From Streptomyces sp. NBC_00306 (GTDB taxonomy: Bacteria; Actinomycetota; Actinomycetes; Streptomycetales; Streptomycetaceae), in NCBI RefSeq assembly GCF_036169555.1, contig NZ_CP108032.1, positions 6,758,001 through 6,822,000 of the forward strand: a stretch of DNA of 64,000 nt. The letters run 5' to 3'. The notes under the pieces were generated by a model. That model saw only the letters and a list, made by a program, of their open reading frames with translations, searched no databases and was not told the origin of the DNA. Numbering within the stretch: the first letter of the stretch is position 1; every line of letters starts with the position of its first letter. This document shows positions 8,401 to 16,503 of the stretch, one piece after another. The position numbers and the translations under genes are program-made.

Positions 8401-8862
8401 AGAGCAGCCGCCGGCGCACCCGCGCACACCACCACCGCCGGCGCACCCGCGCACACCACCATCGCCGACGCGGCACACGTTCCCACCCCCGCGCGCACCT
8501 CGGCACCGGTCCCCGTCCAACGCGACCCCAAAAACCCGCTTCTTCCGACTCCCGCCACAACCACCACCGCTGTCACGCCCGTGACCGCCTCCCGCACCAC
8601 GTCCGGCGGCTCCGGTTCCTCGGCCTCCGGTTCCTCCGCCTCCGGCTCCACCGGTGACCCGCCGGGCCGGGACACCGCCGCCGGTGAACCCCCGCCCGCG
8701 TACACCCCGGTGGCCAAGGGCCAGTTCGACCCCCGCTCCCTGACCGACTTCCAGCTCGACGAGCTCACGCACAGGCTGATCGGCCGGATCACCCGGCTGA
8801 TCCGTACCGAACTGCGCCTCGACCGGGAGCGGATCGGCAAGCTCCGCGACCCCCGTCGCTGA
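5428..8862 (+). CDS. Large disordered Pro/Ala/Thr-rich eCIS protein with VQR repeats
   Basis: 1144 residues from a GTG three bases after the previous stop. Apart from the ends it is low-complexity and almost certainly disordered. It carries eleven VQR tripeptides plus MQR, IQR and AQR variants, mostly as (P/A)VQR followed by A, S or H, spread from about residue 77 to 1033. The last 45 residues (LTDFQLDELTHRLIGRI, RLIRTELRLDRERIGKLRD) are predicted helical and look conserved. It sits between the small tail-assembly proteins and the second tube gene, where a tape measure would be expected, but it lacks a long helical region. I infer a scaffold, cargo-loading or length-determining protein. The VQR motif is shared with the effector at 890-2452. 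Confidence 0.8.
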   Translation: MAFFDRLRGGSAAAAGRRGGDAEAAASPAAVTNPAAVTNSAVDGGSSSGAGVDAGAGSEGTGTGSGAAVAVTAGWAGLAPMQRAVGRQSGVADAGFGGRLSTWQNPSFTGTLSHAVLDGAPGGLVKDVLTTSARPVPGLELPSRTLPVAVAEPEVPEAEPGAALPVQRASREVTASRPEGPRVTPVAPRSDRPTLLTSARATPVVQRRALPVARRERAGGDGSVGREPVGPALSTAAPVAPVGPVGPVDSAVVGAEADPVGATPAVSTAGLDARGADAAGVSVGAAPSASGSRTAESRRAAAGSDAATTGPALPPVIPERRAAGPAGAETDVQRATAEPHGTATRRAVTDAPGGATQRTGSTADSSSDASAHVRRSTASRSGTASEATGTTAGGNTRAAAPSTPAAGAGEALARIQRAEMLPSASTSTTPTGTVADPSRGTAITPSESAVDARGKAAAPRGPAPAPGSGGTPTGPGDSVVNVQRAAATDHRPAVTAADAERGHTERSTERGGTADGPSSPTTTTDPLGAATPPAGTRAEPTPSAAGVRPAADRGTQAPHPAPVAKSRGPYLGSASTSAPSASPDGRPAATTPSAITPTVTDPQSPAAGSPRTAIGSDTPAVPAPFTTSAPNSPDSAPSRDASAVTSPQPVTGAPPVQRSSSDTVRRTGLGAPTSRNVPATGTPAVRPAPAAPAAPAAPAAPAAPATPPLGSAAPAPVNPPAQPTGSATLSSPADRPDSAVPETPTPTPTRTPAPAISGPPPAPVQRATTPTPQRRPLLGAPLSALPPDAKPVAGRTSPGAQSLAGPPPAQPVQRAATVPQGAAAPDLAAAPVAPALRRPPTGPGTPSDPPAVPLTSPAVTAPAVERKATTTPVPPPAAPVRALTPARALTAAVPPPVAPAVQRHAAPVAVPLRRPAPPTGRPEPSGVGPAVQRSAAPGSRPVAQRLTAAGPPPTTPAPPPAPLTGRAAPMSQAPPRPSTPRVAAVVQRHAPRAAAGAPAHTTTAGAPAHTTIADAAHVPTPARTSAPVPVQRDPKNPLLPTPATTTTAVTPVTASRTTSGGSGSSASGSSASGSTGDPPGRDTAAGEPPPAYTPVAKGQFDPRSLTDFQLDELTHRLIGRITRLIRTELRLDRERIGKLRDPRR
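7490..7545 (+). repeat. In-frame GC-rich 9-base repeat (Ala-Pro run)
   Basis: Several near-identical copies of CCGGCAGCC/CCGGCGGCC encode consecutive Pro-Ala-Ala units inside the disordered protein. They probably arose by slippage, and copy number may vary between strains. Confidence 0.75.
8410..8463 (+). repeat. 27-bp tandem duplication in coding sequence
   Basis: Two adjacent 27-base units (8410-8436 and 8437-8463) encode AGAPAHTTT and AGAPAHTTI. They are in frame and nearly identical at base level, indicating recent duplication within the disordered eCIS protein. A second in-frame repeat (SGSSASGSSASGS) follows near 8610-8650. Confidence 0.8.
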
Positions 8863-8929
8863 GCGGCACCCGCGCCCACCGGAACACGCACCGCACGCAC
8901 CACCGACGTCCGCAGAAAGGCCGCCCCCG

Positions 8930-9355
8930 ATGTCCCGCGATCTCGACCCGGGCTCCACCATCTTCTTCACCCTCACCATCGACGGCGAGAGCCTCGGCTA
9001 CTTCAACGGGTGCGAAGGGCTCTCGTCCGCGGTGGAGGTCGAGCAGCACCAGGAGGGCGGCAACAACGGGTTCGTGTGGCAACTCCCGTCGCGCGTCACC
9101 TTCTCCACGATCCGCCTGACCCGGCCGCTCACCCCGGACACCACCAAGGTCGCGGCCTGGATCTCCTCGGTGGCCACCGGGATCAAGCGGCCGACCGCGC
9201 AGATCGCCGCGTTGCGCGCGGACGGTTCGGAGGTGGCCCACTGGGGGCTGATCGACGTGCTGCCGGTCAGCTGGCAGGGCCCCACCCTGGACCCGGCCAA
9301 CCCGGGCGTGGCCACGGAGGTCCTGGAGATCACCCACCACGGGTTCACGGACTGA
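8930..9355 (+). CDS. Second tube-type protein (tube initiator, Afp5-like)
   Basis: 141 residues of the tail-tube (gp19-like) family: FFTLTIDGESLGYFNGCEGLSS, a middle strand VTFSTIRLTRPLTPDT and a closing EVLEITHHGFTD. It is clearly a diverged paralogue of the tube protein at 4329, and its position directly before the LysM hub and VgrG matches Afp5-like proteins that adapt the tube to the spike. It begins 67 bp after the disordered protein, with an AGAAAGG ribosome site. Confidence 0.88.
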   Translation: MSRDLDPGSTIFFTLTIDGESLGYFNGCEGLSSAVEVEQHQEGGNNGFVWQLPSRVTFSTIRLTRPLTPDTTKVAAWISSVATGIKRPTAQIAALRADGSEVAHWGLIDVLPVSWQGPTLDPANPGVATEVLEITHHGFTD

Positions 9356-9370
9356 GGGGCGGCACACGAC

Positions 9371-10093
9371 ATGGCACAGGGCAAGAAGGGCGCCGGCAAG
9401 AGCCTGGTGCGCGCCACGCTCGCCATCCACGAGCCGCCCGTCGGTACCAGCACCACCCCGGGCGCTCTGATCAAGACGTTCACCTTCGACTTCAACCCCG
9501 CTCAGTTGCAGCTGAGCCGCCGCGCCCAGTGGAAGTCCACGCCCGCGGCGGCCGTGCGTGACGGCACGGTCCCCGAGTTCATGGGGCCCGAGCCCCGGGA
9601 GATGACGGTCGAGGTCTTCCTGGACTCGTCCGGCAAGCCGAGCGGAACCTCGGTGCTGAAGAAGGTGGAGTCCCTGCTCGACTGCTGCGAGGTGACGGCC
9701 AAGAGCATCGCCGCCAAGCAGCCGTCGCCGCCGTGGGTGGTGTTCCAGTGGGGCTCGTTCTCCACGGCCCGCTTCACCGCGTACGTCAGCTCCGTCGACG
9801 TCACGTACTCCCTGTTCGGCACGACCGGTGTGCCCATTCGTGCCACCTGCCAGGTGTCGCTGCACGAGATCCCCGCCAAGACCAAGGGACAGAACCCGAC
9901 ATCGGGCGCGCTGACCGCGCGCAGCGTGCACCGGGTCGTCGCGGGTGACTCGCTCCCGTCGCTGGCCTGGCGCGAGTACGGCAACGCGTCCGCCTGGCGG
10001 GCGATCGCCGAGGCCAACGGCATCGACGACCCGTCCCGTCTGCCGACCGGCATCGAACTCGTCCTTCCGGCCGCCGAGGAGGTGGGACGCTGA
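9371..10093 (+). CDS. cis7: Baseplate hub/LysM protein (Afp7-like)
   Basis: 240 residues. The N-terminal three quarters, with FTFDFNPAQLQLSRRAQW and PREMTVEVFLDSSG, resemble the baseplate hub proteins that join tube and spike. The C-terminal 55 residues are a LysM domain (HRVVAGDSLPSLAWREYG, WRAIAEANGIDDPSRLPTG, IELVLP). LysM here is structural within the baseplate rather than evidence of secretion, since there is no signal peptide. The ATG lies 15 bases after the previous stop, and its own TGA overlaps the next ATG. Confidence 0.9.
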   Translation: MAQGKKGAGKSLVRATLAIHEPPVGTSTTPGALIKTFTFDFNPAQLQLSRRAQWKSTPAAAVRDGTVPEFMGPEPREMTVEVFLDSSGKPSGTSVLKKVESLLDCCEVTAKSIAAKQPSPPWVVFQWGSFSTARFTAYVSSVDVTYSLFGTTGVPIRATCQVSLHEIPAKTKGQNPTSGALTARSVHRVVAGDSLPSLAWREYGNASAWRAIAEANGIDDPSRLPTGIELVLPAAEEVGR

Positions 10094-11955
10094 TGGTGAA
10101 GCCCTCCTTCTCCAACGTCATCCACGTCACCATCGACAGCAAGAAGCTGCCGCCCGCATACGCGGACCTGCTCGTCGGCGGCTGGGTCGACCTCGGTGCC
10201 GGGGTGCCCGGCGCGTTCCGGCTCACCTTCCGCGACCCGCACGGGCAGTTGCTCGGCAAACTGAACATCAGGTTCGGCTCCACAGTGGTCCTGGCCCCCG
10301 TCTCCGACGGCCAGGGAGCGGCTTCCCCGCTGCTCACCGGCGAGGTCACCGGCATGGAGACCGACTACGACGGCACCGGCACCTTCACCGTCATCCGCGG
10401 CTACGACCCGGGCCACCGTCTGATGCGGGTGCGCAGAGTGGCCGCGTACCGCAACCAGACCGCCTCCGACATCGCCCGGAAACTGGCCGGGACGAACGGC
10501 ATCCCGATCGGCGAGGTCCAGGGCACCAAGGGCGTCTACGACTTCGTCAGCCAGTCCCATGTGACGGACTGGGACTTCCTGGCGCGGCTCGCCGACGAGA
10601 ACGAGATGGTGATGTCGCTGGACCCCAAGGGGAAGTTCCGATTCGTGAAACCGGACCCGGCGTCTGGGGCGCCCCCGACGAGCACGCCCGGCGAGAAGAG
10701 CCCGTTCGTGCTCCAGGGCGGCATCGACGTACTGCGCTGCCGGGCCGCCGTCACCGCCGCCGACCAGGTCGACAAGGTCGAGGCACGCGGCTGGGACGTC
10801 AGGACCAAGAAGAAGATCGTCGAGTTGGCGAAGGCGAGCAGCAACCCGGGCATCGCCATCGGCACCACCCCGGGGAAGGCGGCCACGGCCTTCAAGGCCG
10901 CCAAACTGGTCGAGACCGACACCCCGTACGACCGGCAGACCGAGGTCAGGTTCGCCGCCGGCTCCCTCGCCGACGACATCACCTCCTCCTTCGCCGAACT
11001 CGAGGTCACGGTGCGCGGCAACCCCCAGCTGCGTCCTGGTGTGCCCGTCACGCTCACCGAGGTGGGCACACCGTTCGAGGGCAAGTACACGGTCACCGCC
11101 GTACGGCACACCTTCGGCGACGGCAGTCACTACGAGACGTGGGTGACCGTCAGCGGCCGGCAGTGGCGCTCGCTGTTCGGTCTGACGTCCGGCGGCGGAA
11201 CGGCGGCCCCTCGGCTGCCGAGTGTGGCCAACGCGCTGGTCACCGACGTACAGGACCCGCTGAAGCAGGGGCGCGTGAAACTGCAGTTCCCGTGGCTGGA
11301 CGACGCGTACGTCAGCGACTGGACGCGCACCGTGCAGCTGGGCGGCTCGGGCGGCGGCGGGGTCTTCCCGGCGGATGTCGGCGACGAGGTGCTGGTGGCC
11401 TTCGACCGGGGCGCCCTCGACCATCCCTTCGTCATCGGCGGGCTCTACAACGGCCTGGACCAGCCGACCGTCGTCAAGGACGTGCCGCTGCACGACGGGC
11501 TCAAGAAGCAGGCGATCCGGCACACCCTGTCCGACCGGCAGGGCAACCGCGTGGACCTGCTCAGCCAGAAGACCGGCGCCCGCAAGCAGGGCGTGCGCAT
11601 CGTCACCGGCAACGACCGGCTCACCATCGACCTCGACCGCACCCGGACCGAGATCACCGTGGACAGCAAGGGCGCCGTCACCATCACCGGCGGCACCTCG
11701 GTGTCCGTCGAGGCCGGCAACGACCTGACCCTCTCGGCGGGCAAATCCCTCACCATCAAGAGCGGCGGCCTCATGAACATCCGGGCGCGGTCCGCCCTCA
11801 ACGTCAGCTCGACCGCCGGGGTCCTCGCCCTCGGGGCGCTCGGACCCTCGGGCAGTGTGCAGCTCCGGACGACCGGACCGGGCGGTGTGAACGTGCAGTC
11901 CCCGTTCATCCGCATGCTGGGCCTGGTCACCGCCAACGGGAAGCCGGTGATCTGA
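10093..11955 (+). CDS. cis8: VgrG-like central spike protein
   Basis: 620 residues. Residues about 1-360 form the gp27-like hub domain (FSNVIHVTIDSKKLPPAYADL, HVTDWDFLARLADENEM). An OB-fold gp5-like domain follows (NALVTDVQDPLKQGRVKLQFPW, then GDEVLVAFDRGALDHPFVIG and LYNGLD). The C-terminal part is a repetitive beta-prism (DRLTIDLDRTRTEITVDSKG, GTSVSVEAGNDLTLSAGKS). No extra toxin domain is fused. It forms the trimeric spike at the tip of the tube, and it overlaps both neighbours by TGATG-type junctions. Confidence 0.95.
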   Translation: MVKPSFSNVIHVTIDSKKLPPAYADLLVGGWVDLGAGVPGAFRLTFRDPHGQLLGKLNIRFGSTVVLAPVSDGQGAASPLLTGEVTGMETDYDGTGTFTVIRGYDPGHRLMRVRRVAAYRNQTASDIARKLAGTNGIPIGEVQGTKGVYDFVSQSHVTDWDFLARLADENEMVMSLDPKGKFRFVKPDPASGAPPTSTPGEKSPFVLQGGIDVLRCRAAVTAADQVDKVEARGWDVRTKKKIVELAKASSNPGIAIGTTPGKAATAFKAAKLVETDTPYDRQTEVRFAAGSLADDITSSFAELEVTVRGNPQLRPGVPVTLTEVGTPFEGKYTVTAVRHTFGDGSHYETWVTVSGRQWRSLFGLTSGGGTAAPRLPSVANALVTDVQDPLKQGRVKLQFPWLDDAYVSDWTRTVQLGGSGGGGVFPADVGDEVLVAFDRGALDHPFVIGGLYNGLDQPTVVKDVPLHDGLKKQAIRHTLSDRQGNRVDLLSQKTGARKQGVRIVTGNDRLTIDLDRTRTEITVDSKGAVTITGGTSVSVEAGNDLTLSAGKSLTIKSGGLMNIRARSALNVSSTAGVLALGALGPSGSVQLRTTGPGGVNVQSPFIRMLGLVTANGKPVI

Positions 11956-12380
11956 TGGCCGAGCAGTTCGTCGGATCCGGCTGGGCGTTCCCGCTGCGGA
12001 TCGGGCCCACCGGCGGCATCGCCCTGGTCAGCGGAGAGCGCGAGATCGAGGAGGCGATCCGGCTCGTGCTGGCCACCGCCCCGGGCGAGCGGCCGATGCG
12101 CCCCGAGTTCGGCTGCGCCATTCACGACCTGGTGTTCGCGCCGGTCAACGAGGCGACCGCGGGCCGCATCCAGCACGAGGTGTACGCCGGCCTCGACCGC
12201 TGGGAACCGCGCATCGAGGTCCATGACGTCGAGGTCACGGCGGGCACCGAGCAGGGCGTGCTCTTCATCGACGTCCGCTATTCGATCCGCGGTACCAACA
12301 ACCCGCGCAGCCTGGTCTTCCCGTTCTATGTCATTCCCTCCCACGACGAGCCGGACCCGGCTCCCGAAAGCGACCGCTGA
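11955..12380 (+). CDS. cis9: gp25-like baseplate wedge protein
   Basis: 141 residues of the GPW/gp25 family: GWAFPLRIGPTGGIALVSGE, EIEEAIRLVLATAPGERPMRP, FGCAIHDLVFAP. In contractile machines gp25 nucleates sheath assembly at the baseplate. Start and stop both overlap neighbouring genes, fixing the boundaries. Confidence 0.96.
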   Translation: MAEQFVGSGWAFPLRIGPTGGIALVSGEREIEEAIRLVLATAPGERPMRPEFGCAIHDLVFAPVNEATAGRIQHEVYAGLDRWEPRIEVHDVEVTAGTEQGVLFIDVRYSIRGTNNPRSLVFPFYVIPSHDEPDPAPESDR

Positions 12381-14338
12381 TGGCTCTGCCCTCCCCGAAC
12401 CTCGACGACCGCCGCTTCCAGCAGTTCGTCGACGACGCCAAGCGCTACATCCAGCAGCGCGCCCCGGAGTGGACGGACCACAACGTCTCCGACCCCGGTG
12501 TCACCCTCGTGGAAACGGTCGCCCACATGGCCGACCAGATCGTCTACCGGCTCAACCGGGTGCCGGAGAAGAACCACCTGGCCTTCCTGGACCTCGTCGG
12601 CATCACCCTCTTCCCGCCCTCGGCCGCCCGCACCGACGTCACGTTCTGGCTGTCCGCACCGCAGGAGGACCACGTCCTGCTGCCGGTCGGCACCGAGGTC
12701 GCCACCACACGCACCGAGAGCGAGGAAGCGGTCGTCTTCGCGACCGAGCGCGAACTGACCGTCATTCCGTGCGAGTTGAGGAACCTCGTGGTCCAGCAGA
12801 GCGGTGAGGCGCGCGCCGACAGGACCGCCGACCTCGCCGAGGGCAAGGACGTGATGTGCTTCGCCGAGTCCCCGCGGCCCGGTGACTGCATGCTGCTCGG
12901 CCTCAGCGCCGCCGTACCGCACTGCGCGCTCGCGATGGAACTGGACAGCCGGGTCGACGGAGTCGGTGTCGACCCGCGACAGCCGCCGCTGGTCTGGGAG
13001 GCCTGGACCGAGGACGGCTGGGCGGCCTGCGAGGTCGACCGCGACGGCACCGGCGGACTGAACAGGCCGGGTGAGGTCGTCCTGCACATCCCCGGCGGGC
13101 ACACCCTCTCCCGCACCGGCGGCCAGGAAGCCGGCTGGCTGCGCTGCCGCGTCACCGAACCCCTGCCCGATCAGCCCTTCTACACGACCTCCCCGACCGT
13201 ACGGTCCGCCGAGGCGTTCACCATCGGCGGCACCACCACCGCCGTGCACGCGGAGACCGTGTACGACGAGGCGCTCGGCGAGTCCACCGGCCTGCCCGGG
13301 CAGCGGCTGCGCCTGGCCCACGCACCCGTGGTCGGCGACACCCCGCCGGTGCTGCTCCAGACCGCCGAGCGCGACGGCTGGGCCGACTGGGACGTCGTGC
13401 CGTCGTTCGCCGCCACCGCCCCGCACGACCGGCACATCACCCTCGACGCCGCCACCGGCGAGATCGCCTTCGGCCCCGCGGTCCGGGAACCCGATGGCAC
13501 CCTGCGCCAGTACGGGGCCGTGGCCGCCAAGGGCGCCGTCATCCGTGCGCTGCGCTACAGCACCGGAGGAGGCAGGGCCGGCAACGTCGCCCGCGGCGCC
13601 GTCCGGGTGCTGCGCACCTCCGTCCCGTACGTCTCCGAGGTCGTCAACCGTGAGGCCGCGCGCGGCGGGGTCGACGGCGAGACGGTGGCGGAGGCGAAGA
13701 CCAGGGCGCCCATCACCCTGCGCGCCCAGGAGCGGGCGGTGACCCTGCGCGACTACGAGGAACTCGCCCGGCGTGCCGCCCCCGAGACGGCGCGCATCAC
13801 CTGCCTGGAGGGCGACGAAGGAGAGCACGGGGCGTACGCGGTACGGGTGTTGGTGGTCCCGCAGGCGGTGCCGGACCCCGGCGGCCGGCTGCGTTTCGAG
13901 CAACTGGTCCCCGGTGACGCGCTGCTGCGGCGCATCACCCGGTACCTCGACGAACGCCGTCTGATCGGCACCCGGCTGGCCGTGGGCCCGCCCTTCTACC
14001 AGGGCGTCACGGTCGTCGCGACGCTGCACGCGTTCCGGGGAACCGACACCGACCGGGTCCGCCGCCAGGCACACGACGCCCTCTACCGCCACCTCGACCC
14101 GCTGACCGGCGGCGCCGACGGGCGGGGCTGGCCCTTCGGCCGCCCCGTGCAGTCCGGCGAGGTCTTCGCCGTCCTCCAGCGCGTCCCCGGCGTCGAACTC
14201 GTCGACGAGGTGCAGCTCCACCCCGCCGACCCCCTCACCGGCAAACGCGGTGAGGCCACCAATCGCATCGATCTCACCCCGCCCTCCCTGGTGTTCTCCT
14301 TCGACCACCGGGTCCGCGTGATCGGGGACGGGGCGTGA
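12380..14338 (+). CDS. cis11: Baseplate J-like wedge protein
   Basis: 652 residues, matching the Afp11/gpJ wedge of contractile injection systems. The N-terminus (LDDRRFQQFVDDAKRYI, PEWTDHNVSDPGVTLVE, QIVYRLNRVPEKNHLAFLDL) and the C-terminal DYEELARRAAPETARITCLE and GRPVQSGEVFAVLQRVPGVE are characteristic. Central beta-rich domains carry GEIAFGPAVREPDGTLRQYG, as in baseplate J proteins. It forms the baseplate ring with the gp25-like and gpI-like proteins encoded on either side. Confidence 0.95.
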   Translation: MALPSPNLDDRRFQQFVDDAKRYIQQRAPEWTDHNVSDPGVTLVETVAHMADQIVYRLNRVPEKNHLAFLDLVGITLFPPSAARTDVTFWLSAPQEDHVLLPVGTEVATTRTESEEAVVFATERELTVIPCELRNLVVQQSGEARADRTADLAEGKDVMCFAESPRPGDCMLLGLSAAVPHCALAMELDSRVDGVGVDPRQPPLVWEAWTEDGWAACEVDRDGTGGLNRPGEVVLHIPGGHTLSRTGGQEAGWLRCRVTEPLPDQPFYTTSPTVRSAEAFTIGGTTTAVHAETVYDEALGESTGLPGQRLRLAHAPVVGDTPPVLLQTAERDGWADWDVVPSFAATAPHDRHITLDAATGEIAFGPAVREPDGTLRQYGAVAAKGAVIRALRYSTGGGRAGNVARGAVRVLRTSVPYVSEVVNREAARGGVDGETVAEAKTRAPITLRAQERAVTLRDYEELARRAAPETARITCLEGDEGEHGAYAVRVLVVPQAVPDPGGRLRFEQLVPGDALLRRITRYLDERRLIGTRLAVGPPFYQGVTVVATLHAFRGTDTDRVRRQAHDALYRHLDPLTGGADGRGWPFGRPVQSGEVFAVLQRVPGVELVDEVQLHPADPLTGKRGEATNRIDLTPPSLVFSFDHRVRVIGDGA

Positions 14339-14892
14339 GGGGCTCCGTCGACGGGCTGGAATCCTCGGCACCGATCGGCGCGATGCTGCCCGCGGTCTTC
14401 GCCGACGACGACCTCGCGCAGCGTTTCGTCGCCGGGCTCGACGAGGTGATCGCGCCGATCCTCAACGTCCTCGACTGTCTGGACTCCTACTTCACGCCGA
14501 CTCTCGCCCCGGTGGACTTCACCCACTGGCTCGGCGGCTGGGTCGGAGCCGAAACCGACGGCACGGAGCCGGAGACCCGGCTGCGCGAGGCCGTCGCCGC
14601 CGCGGCGTATCTGCACCGTGTCCGCGGTACCCGCCGCGGTCTCGCCGAGGCGATCCGGCTCGCCTTCGGGGTGGAGCCCGAGATCACCGAGAGCGGCGCC
14701 GCCGACTGGGACGCACGCCCGCTCGGTCCGGTCCCCGGCGAGCACCGCCCGCGACTGCACGTCACGCTGCGGCTGCCCGACCCGACCCCCTCGGACGAAC
14801 ACCGTCTGGACAGCCTCGTGGCGGCCGCCCGGCCCGCCCACATGCCCTACGCGGTCCAGGTGATCGCTGCCGAAAGGAACCCCGAGAGATGA
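14335..14892 (+). CDS. cis12: Tail protein I-like baseplate protein (Afp12-like)
   Basis: 185 residues from a GTG overlapping the previous stop (GTGA). Sequence such as LPAVFADDDLAQRFVAGLDEV, APILNVLDCLDSYFTP, PVDFTHWLGGWVGAE and YLHRVRGTRRGLAEAIRLAF matches the phage P2 gpI-like baseplate family. Family members connect wedge proteins to fibres in phages, yet no fibre gene follows here. Its stop overlaps the ATG of the membrane protein gene. Confidence 0.9.
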   Translation: MRGSVDGLESSAPIGAMLPAVFADDDLAQRFVAGLDEVIAPILNVLDCLDSYFTPTLAPVDFTHWLGGWVGAETDGTEPETRLREAVAAAAYLHRVRGTRRGLAEAIRLAFGVEPEITESGAADWDARPLGPVPGEHRPRLHVTLRLPDPTPSDEHRLDSLVAAARPAHMPYAVQVIAAERNPER

Positions 14893-16358
14893 CCAGCCAG
14901 ACCTCCGGCACCGGCCCCGGACGGGAAGGGGTCCCGAGCTGCGCCGAGTGCGGAACCCGGGCCGAACCCGGACAGTCCTTCTGCGACTCCTGCGGCGCGG
15001 TGCTCGGCTGGACCGCGTCCCCGTCCACCGCATCGTCATCGTCCTCTTCCTCGTCCGCGCCGGCGTCCGCGTCCGCCGGGCCCGCGGCAACGGCCGTGCC
15101 CGCGGCCGCCGTTCCGGACCGGGCCCCCAGCGCCGAGGGCGGGACGGCGGCCCATGCGTCGGACCGGGGCGCCGAGCCCCGGACCCCGGTCGCGGGCGGC
15201 CCCGGCGCGACGGCCGACAGCGAGCGCGGACACGGCGCACCCACCCCGCACCCGCAGGCCGGAGCAACACCGGCCCCGACGGGTGGCCCGCACGAGCCGA
15301 GGACCGACATCCCGCACGACGGAGGCGGACGGACCACGGCACGCCGAGGGGACACCGGCCCCGACGCCACCGCGGACACCGCCCCCACCCGGCCGGTACC
15401 GCCGGCCGCCCCCGACTCCGCTCCGCCCGCCGCTCATGACCCGGCTCCCGCACCGGACGCGGCGTCCGAACGTGCCAGATCCCTGCTCGTACCGGTCGCC
15501 GATCCCGAACACCGGGCTCCGGCCGAGCCGGCCGTGGCACCCGTGCTGCCGGGCCGCCCGGTTGCCGCCCGTCCGCAGGTCCGGGCCCCGGAACCGGACC
15601 ACGGAACCACCGGCGGAGTGCGCTGCCCCTGGTGCTCCACCGCCAACCGGCCCGACCGGCACTTCTGCGGCCGCTGCGCCATGCCCATGGGCGAGCGGCC
15701 GCACACTCCGGGCCAACTGCCGTGGTGGCGCCGCCTCTTCGCCTCCCGCAACGCCGAGGCCCCGTGGGCCGGCGACCGCCCGCGCCTGCGCCGCGGCTTC
15801 GGCCGGGTCCTCAACTGGGTGGTGGCGGCGCTGGTCCTCGCCCTGCTCGTCACCGCCCTGGTCAAGGCCGACGACGGCGTTCAGGCGACACGCGACCACT
15901 TCGCCAAGCGGGCCCCCCTCTCGCCGGACCGGGTCACCGCCTCCCGCTCGTACCCCGGCCACGGCCCGCAGCTGTTGGTCGACAAGCTCAACAACACCTG
16001 GTGGGGTCCGGGCATTTCGCAGTCCGGCAAGGGGGAGTGGGTGGAGGCCCGCTTCGACCGCCCCACCCGCCTGCTCGACCTGGTGATCACCTCCGGTGTC
16101 TCGGCCCGCGCCGACCAGCTGTCCTCGTCCGCGCTTCCGCACCGTGTCGAGGCACTGATCACCACCGCCGACGGCAGGACGACGACGCGCCACATCACCC
16201 TCGACCAGAGTGCCGGGGGCCAGCGGCGCCCCTTCCGCGTCGGTGAGGTCACCGCGGTGCGCTTCACGCTGGAGTCGGCCCACGGAGCCTCGGGCGCCAA
16301 GCAGATCTCCCTCGCCGAGATCGAGTTCTTCGGCCCGTCGAGCAGCGGCGTCTCGTAG
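14889..16358 (+). CDS. CisA-like bitopic membrane protein with two zinc ribbons
   Basis: 489 residues. Residues 18-35 form one zinc ribbon (C18-x2-C21, C32-x2-C35), followed by about 200 disordered Pro/Ala residues and a second ribbon (C246-x2-C249, C260-x2-C263). A single transmembrane helix spans about 307-327 after basic residues, so the ribbons should be cytoplasmic. The outer part (about 345-485) resembles a discoidin or NADase-type glycan-binding beta-sandwich (NNTWWGPG, WVEARFDRPTRLLDLVITSG, ISLAEIEFFG). The Streptomyces eCIS protein CisA, needed for particle association with the membrane, has this type of layout and location. Identity with CisA is inferred from architecture and synteny. 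It ends the operon. Confidence 0.8.
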   Translation: MTSQTSGTGPGREGVPSCAECGTRAEPGQSFCDSCGAVLGWTASPSTASSSSSSSSAPASASAGPAATAVPAAAVPDRAPSAEGGTAAHASDRGAEPRTPVAGGPGATADSERGHGAPTPHPQAGATPAPTGGPHEPRTDIPHDGGGRTTARRGDTGPDATADTAPTRPVPPAAPDSAPPAAHDPAPAPDAASERARSLLVPVADPEHRAPAEPAVAPVLPGRPVAARPQVRAPEPDHGTTGGVRCPWCSTANRPDRHFCGRCAMPMGERPHTPGQLPWWRRLFASRNAEAPWAGDRPRLRRGFGRVLNWVVAALVLALLVTALVKADDGVQATRDHFAKRAPLSPDRVTASRSYPGHGPQLLVDKLNNTWWGPGISQSGKGEWVEARFDRPTRLLDLVITSGVSARADQLSSSALPHRVEALITTADGRTTTRHITLDQSAGGQRRPFRVGEVTAVRFTLESAHGASGAKQISLAEIEFFGPSSSGVS

Positions 16359-16431
16359 GGCCGGGACGCGGGTGACCCCCGCCGTCCCGGAACGGCCGGG
16401 CCCGCGGGGGAGCGGATGGTGCGCCCACGGC

Positions 16432-16479
16432 CGAGGGGGGCCGCCGCGACCGGTCGATCCGGTCGCGGCGGCCCCCTCG
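16432..16479. terminator. Strong bidirectional hairpin between CIS operon and oxalate operon
   Basis: An inverted repeat with about 21-base arms (16432-16453 and 16459-16479), one bulged G, and a TCGAT loop lies between two convergent genes. It is very GC-rich, and no U-tract is needed in streptomycetes. Confidence 0.88.
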
Positions 16480-16503
16480 GCGACACGCTCGTCACCCGTC
16501 CGT

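Noticed and set aside
1..16358. Prophage interpretation of the tail genes
   Set aside because: There are no head, portal, terminase, integrase or lysis genes, and the order with DUF4157 cargo and a CisA-like protein fits an eCIS.
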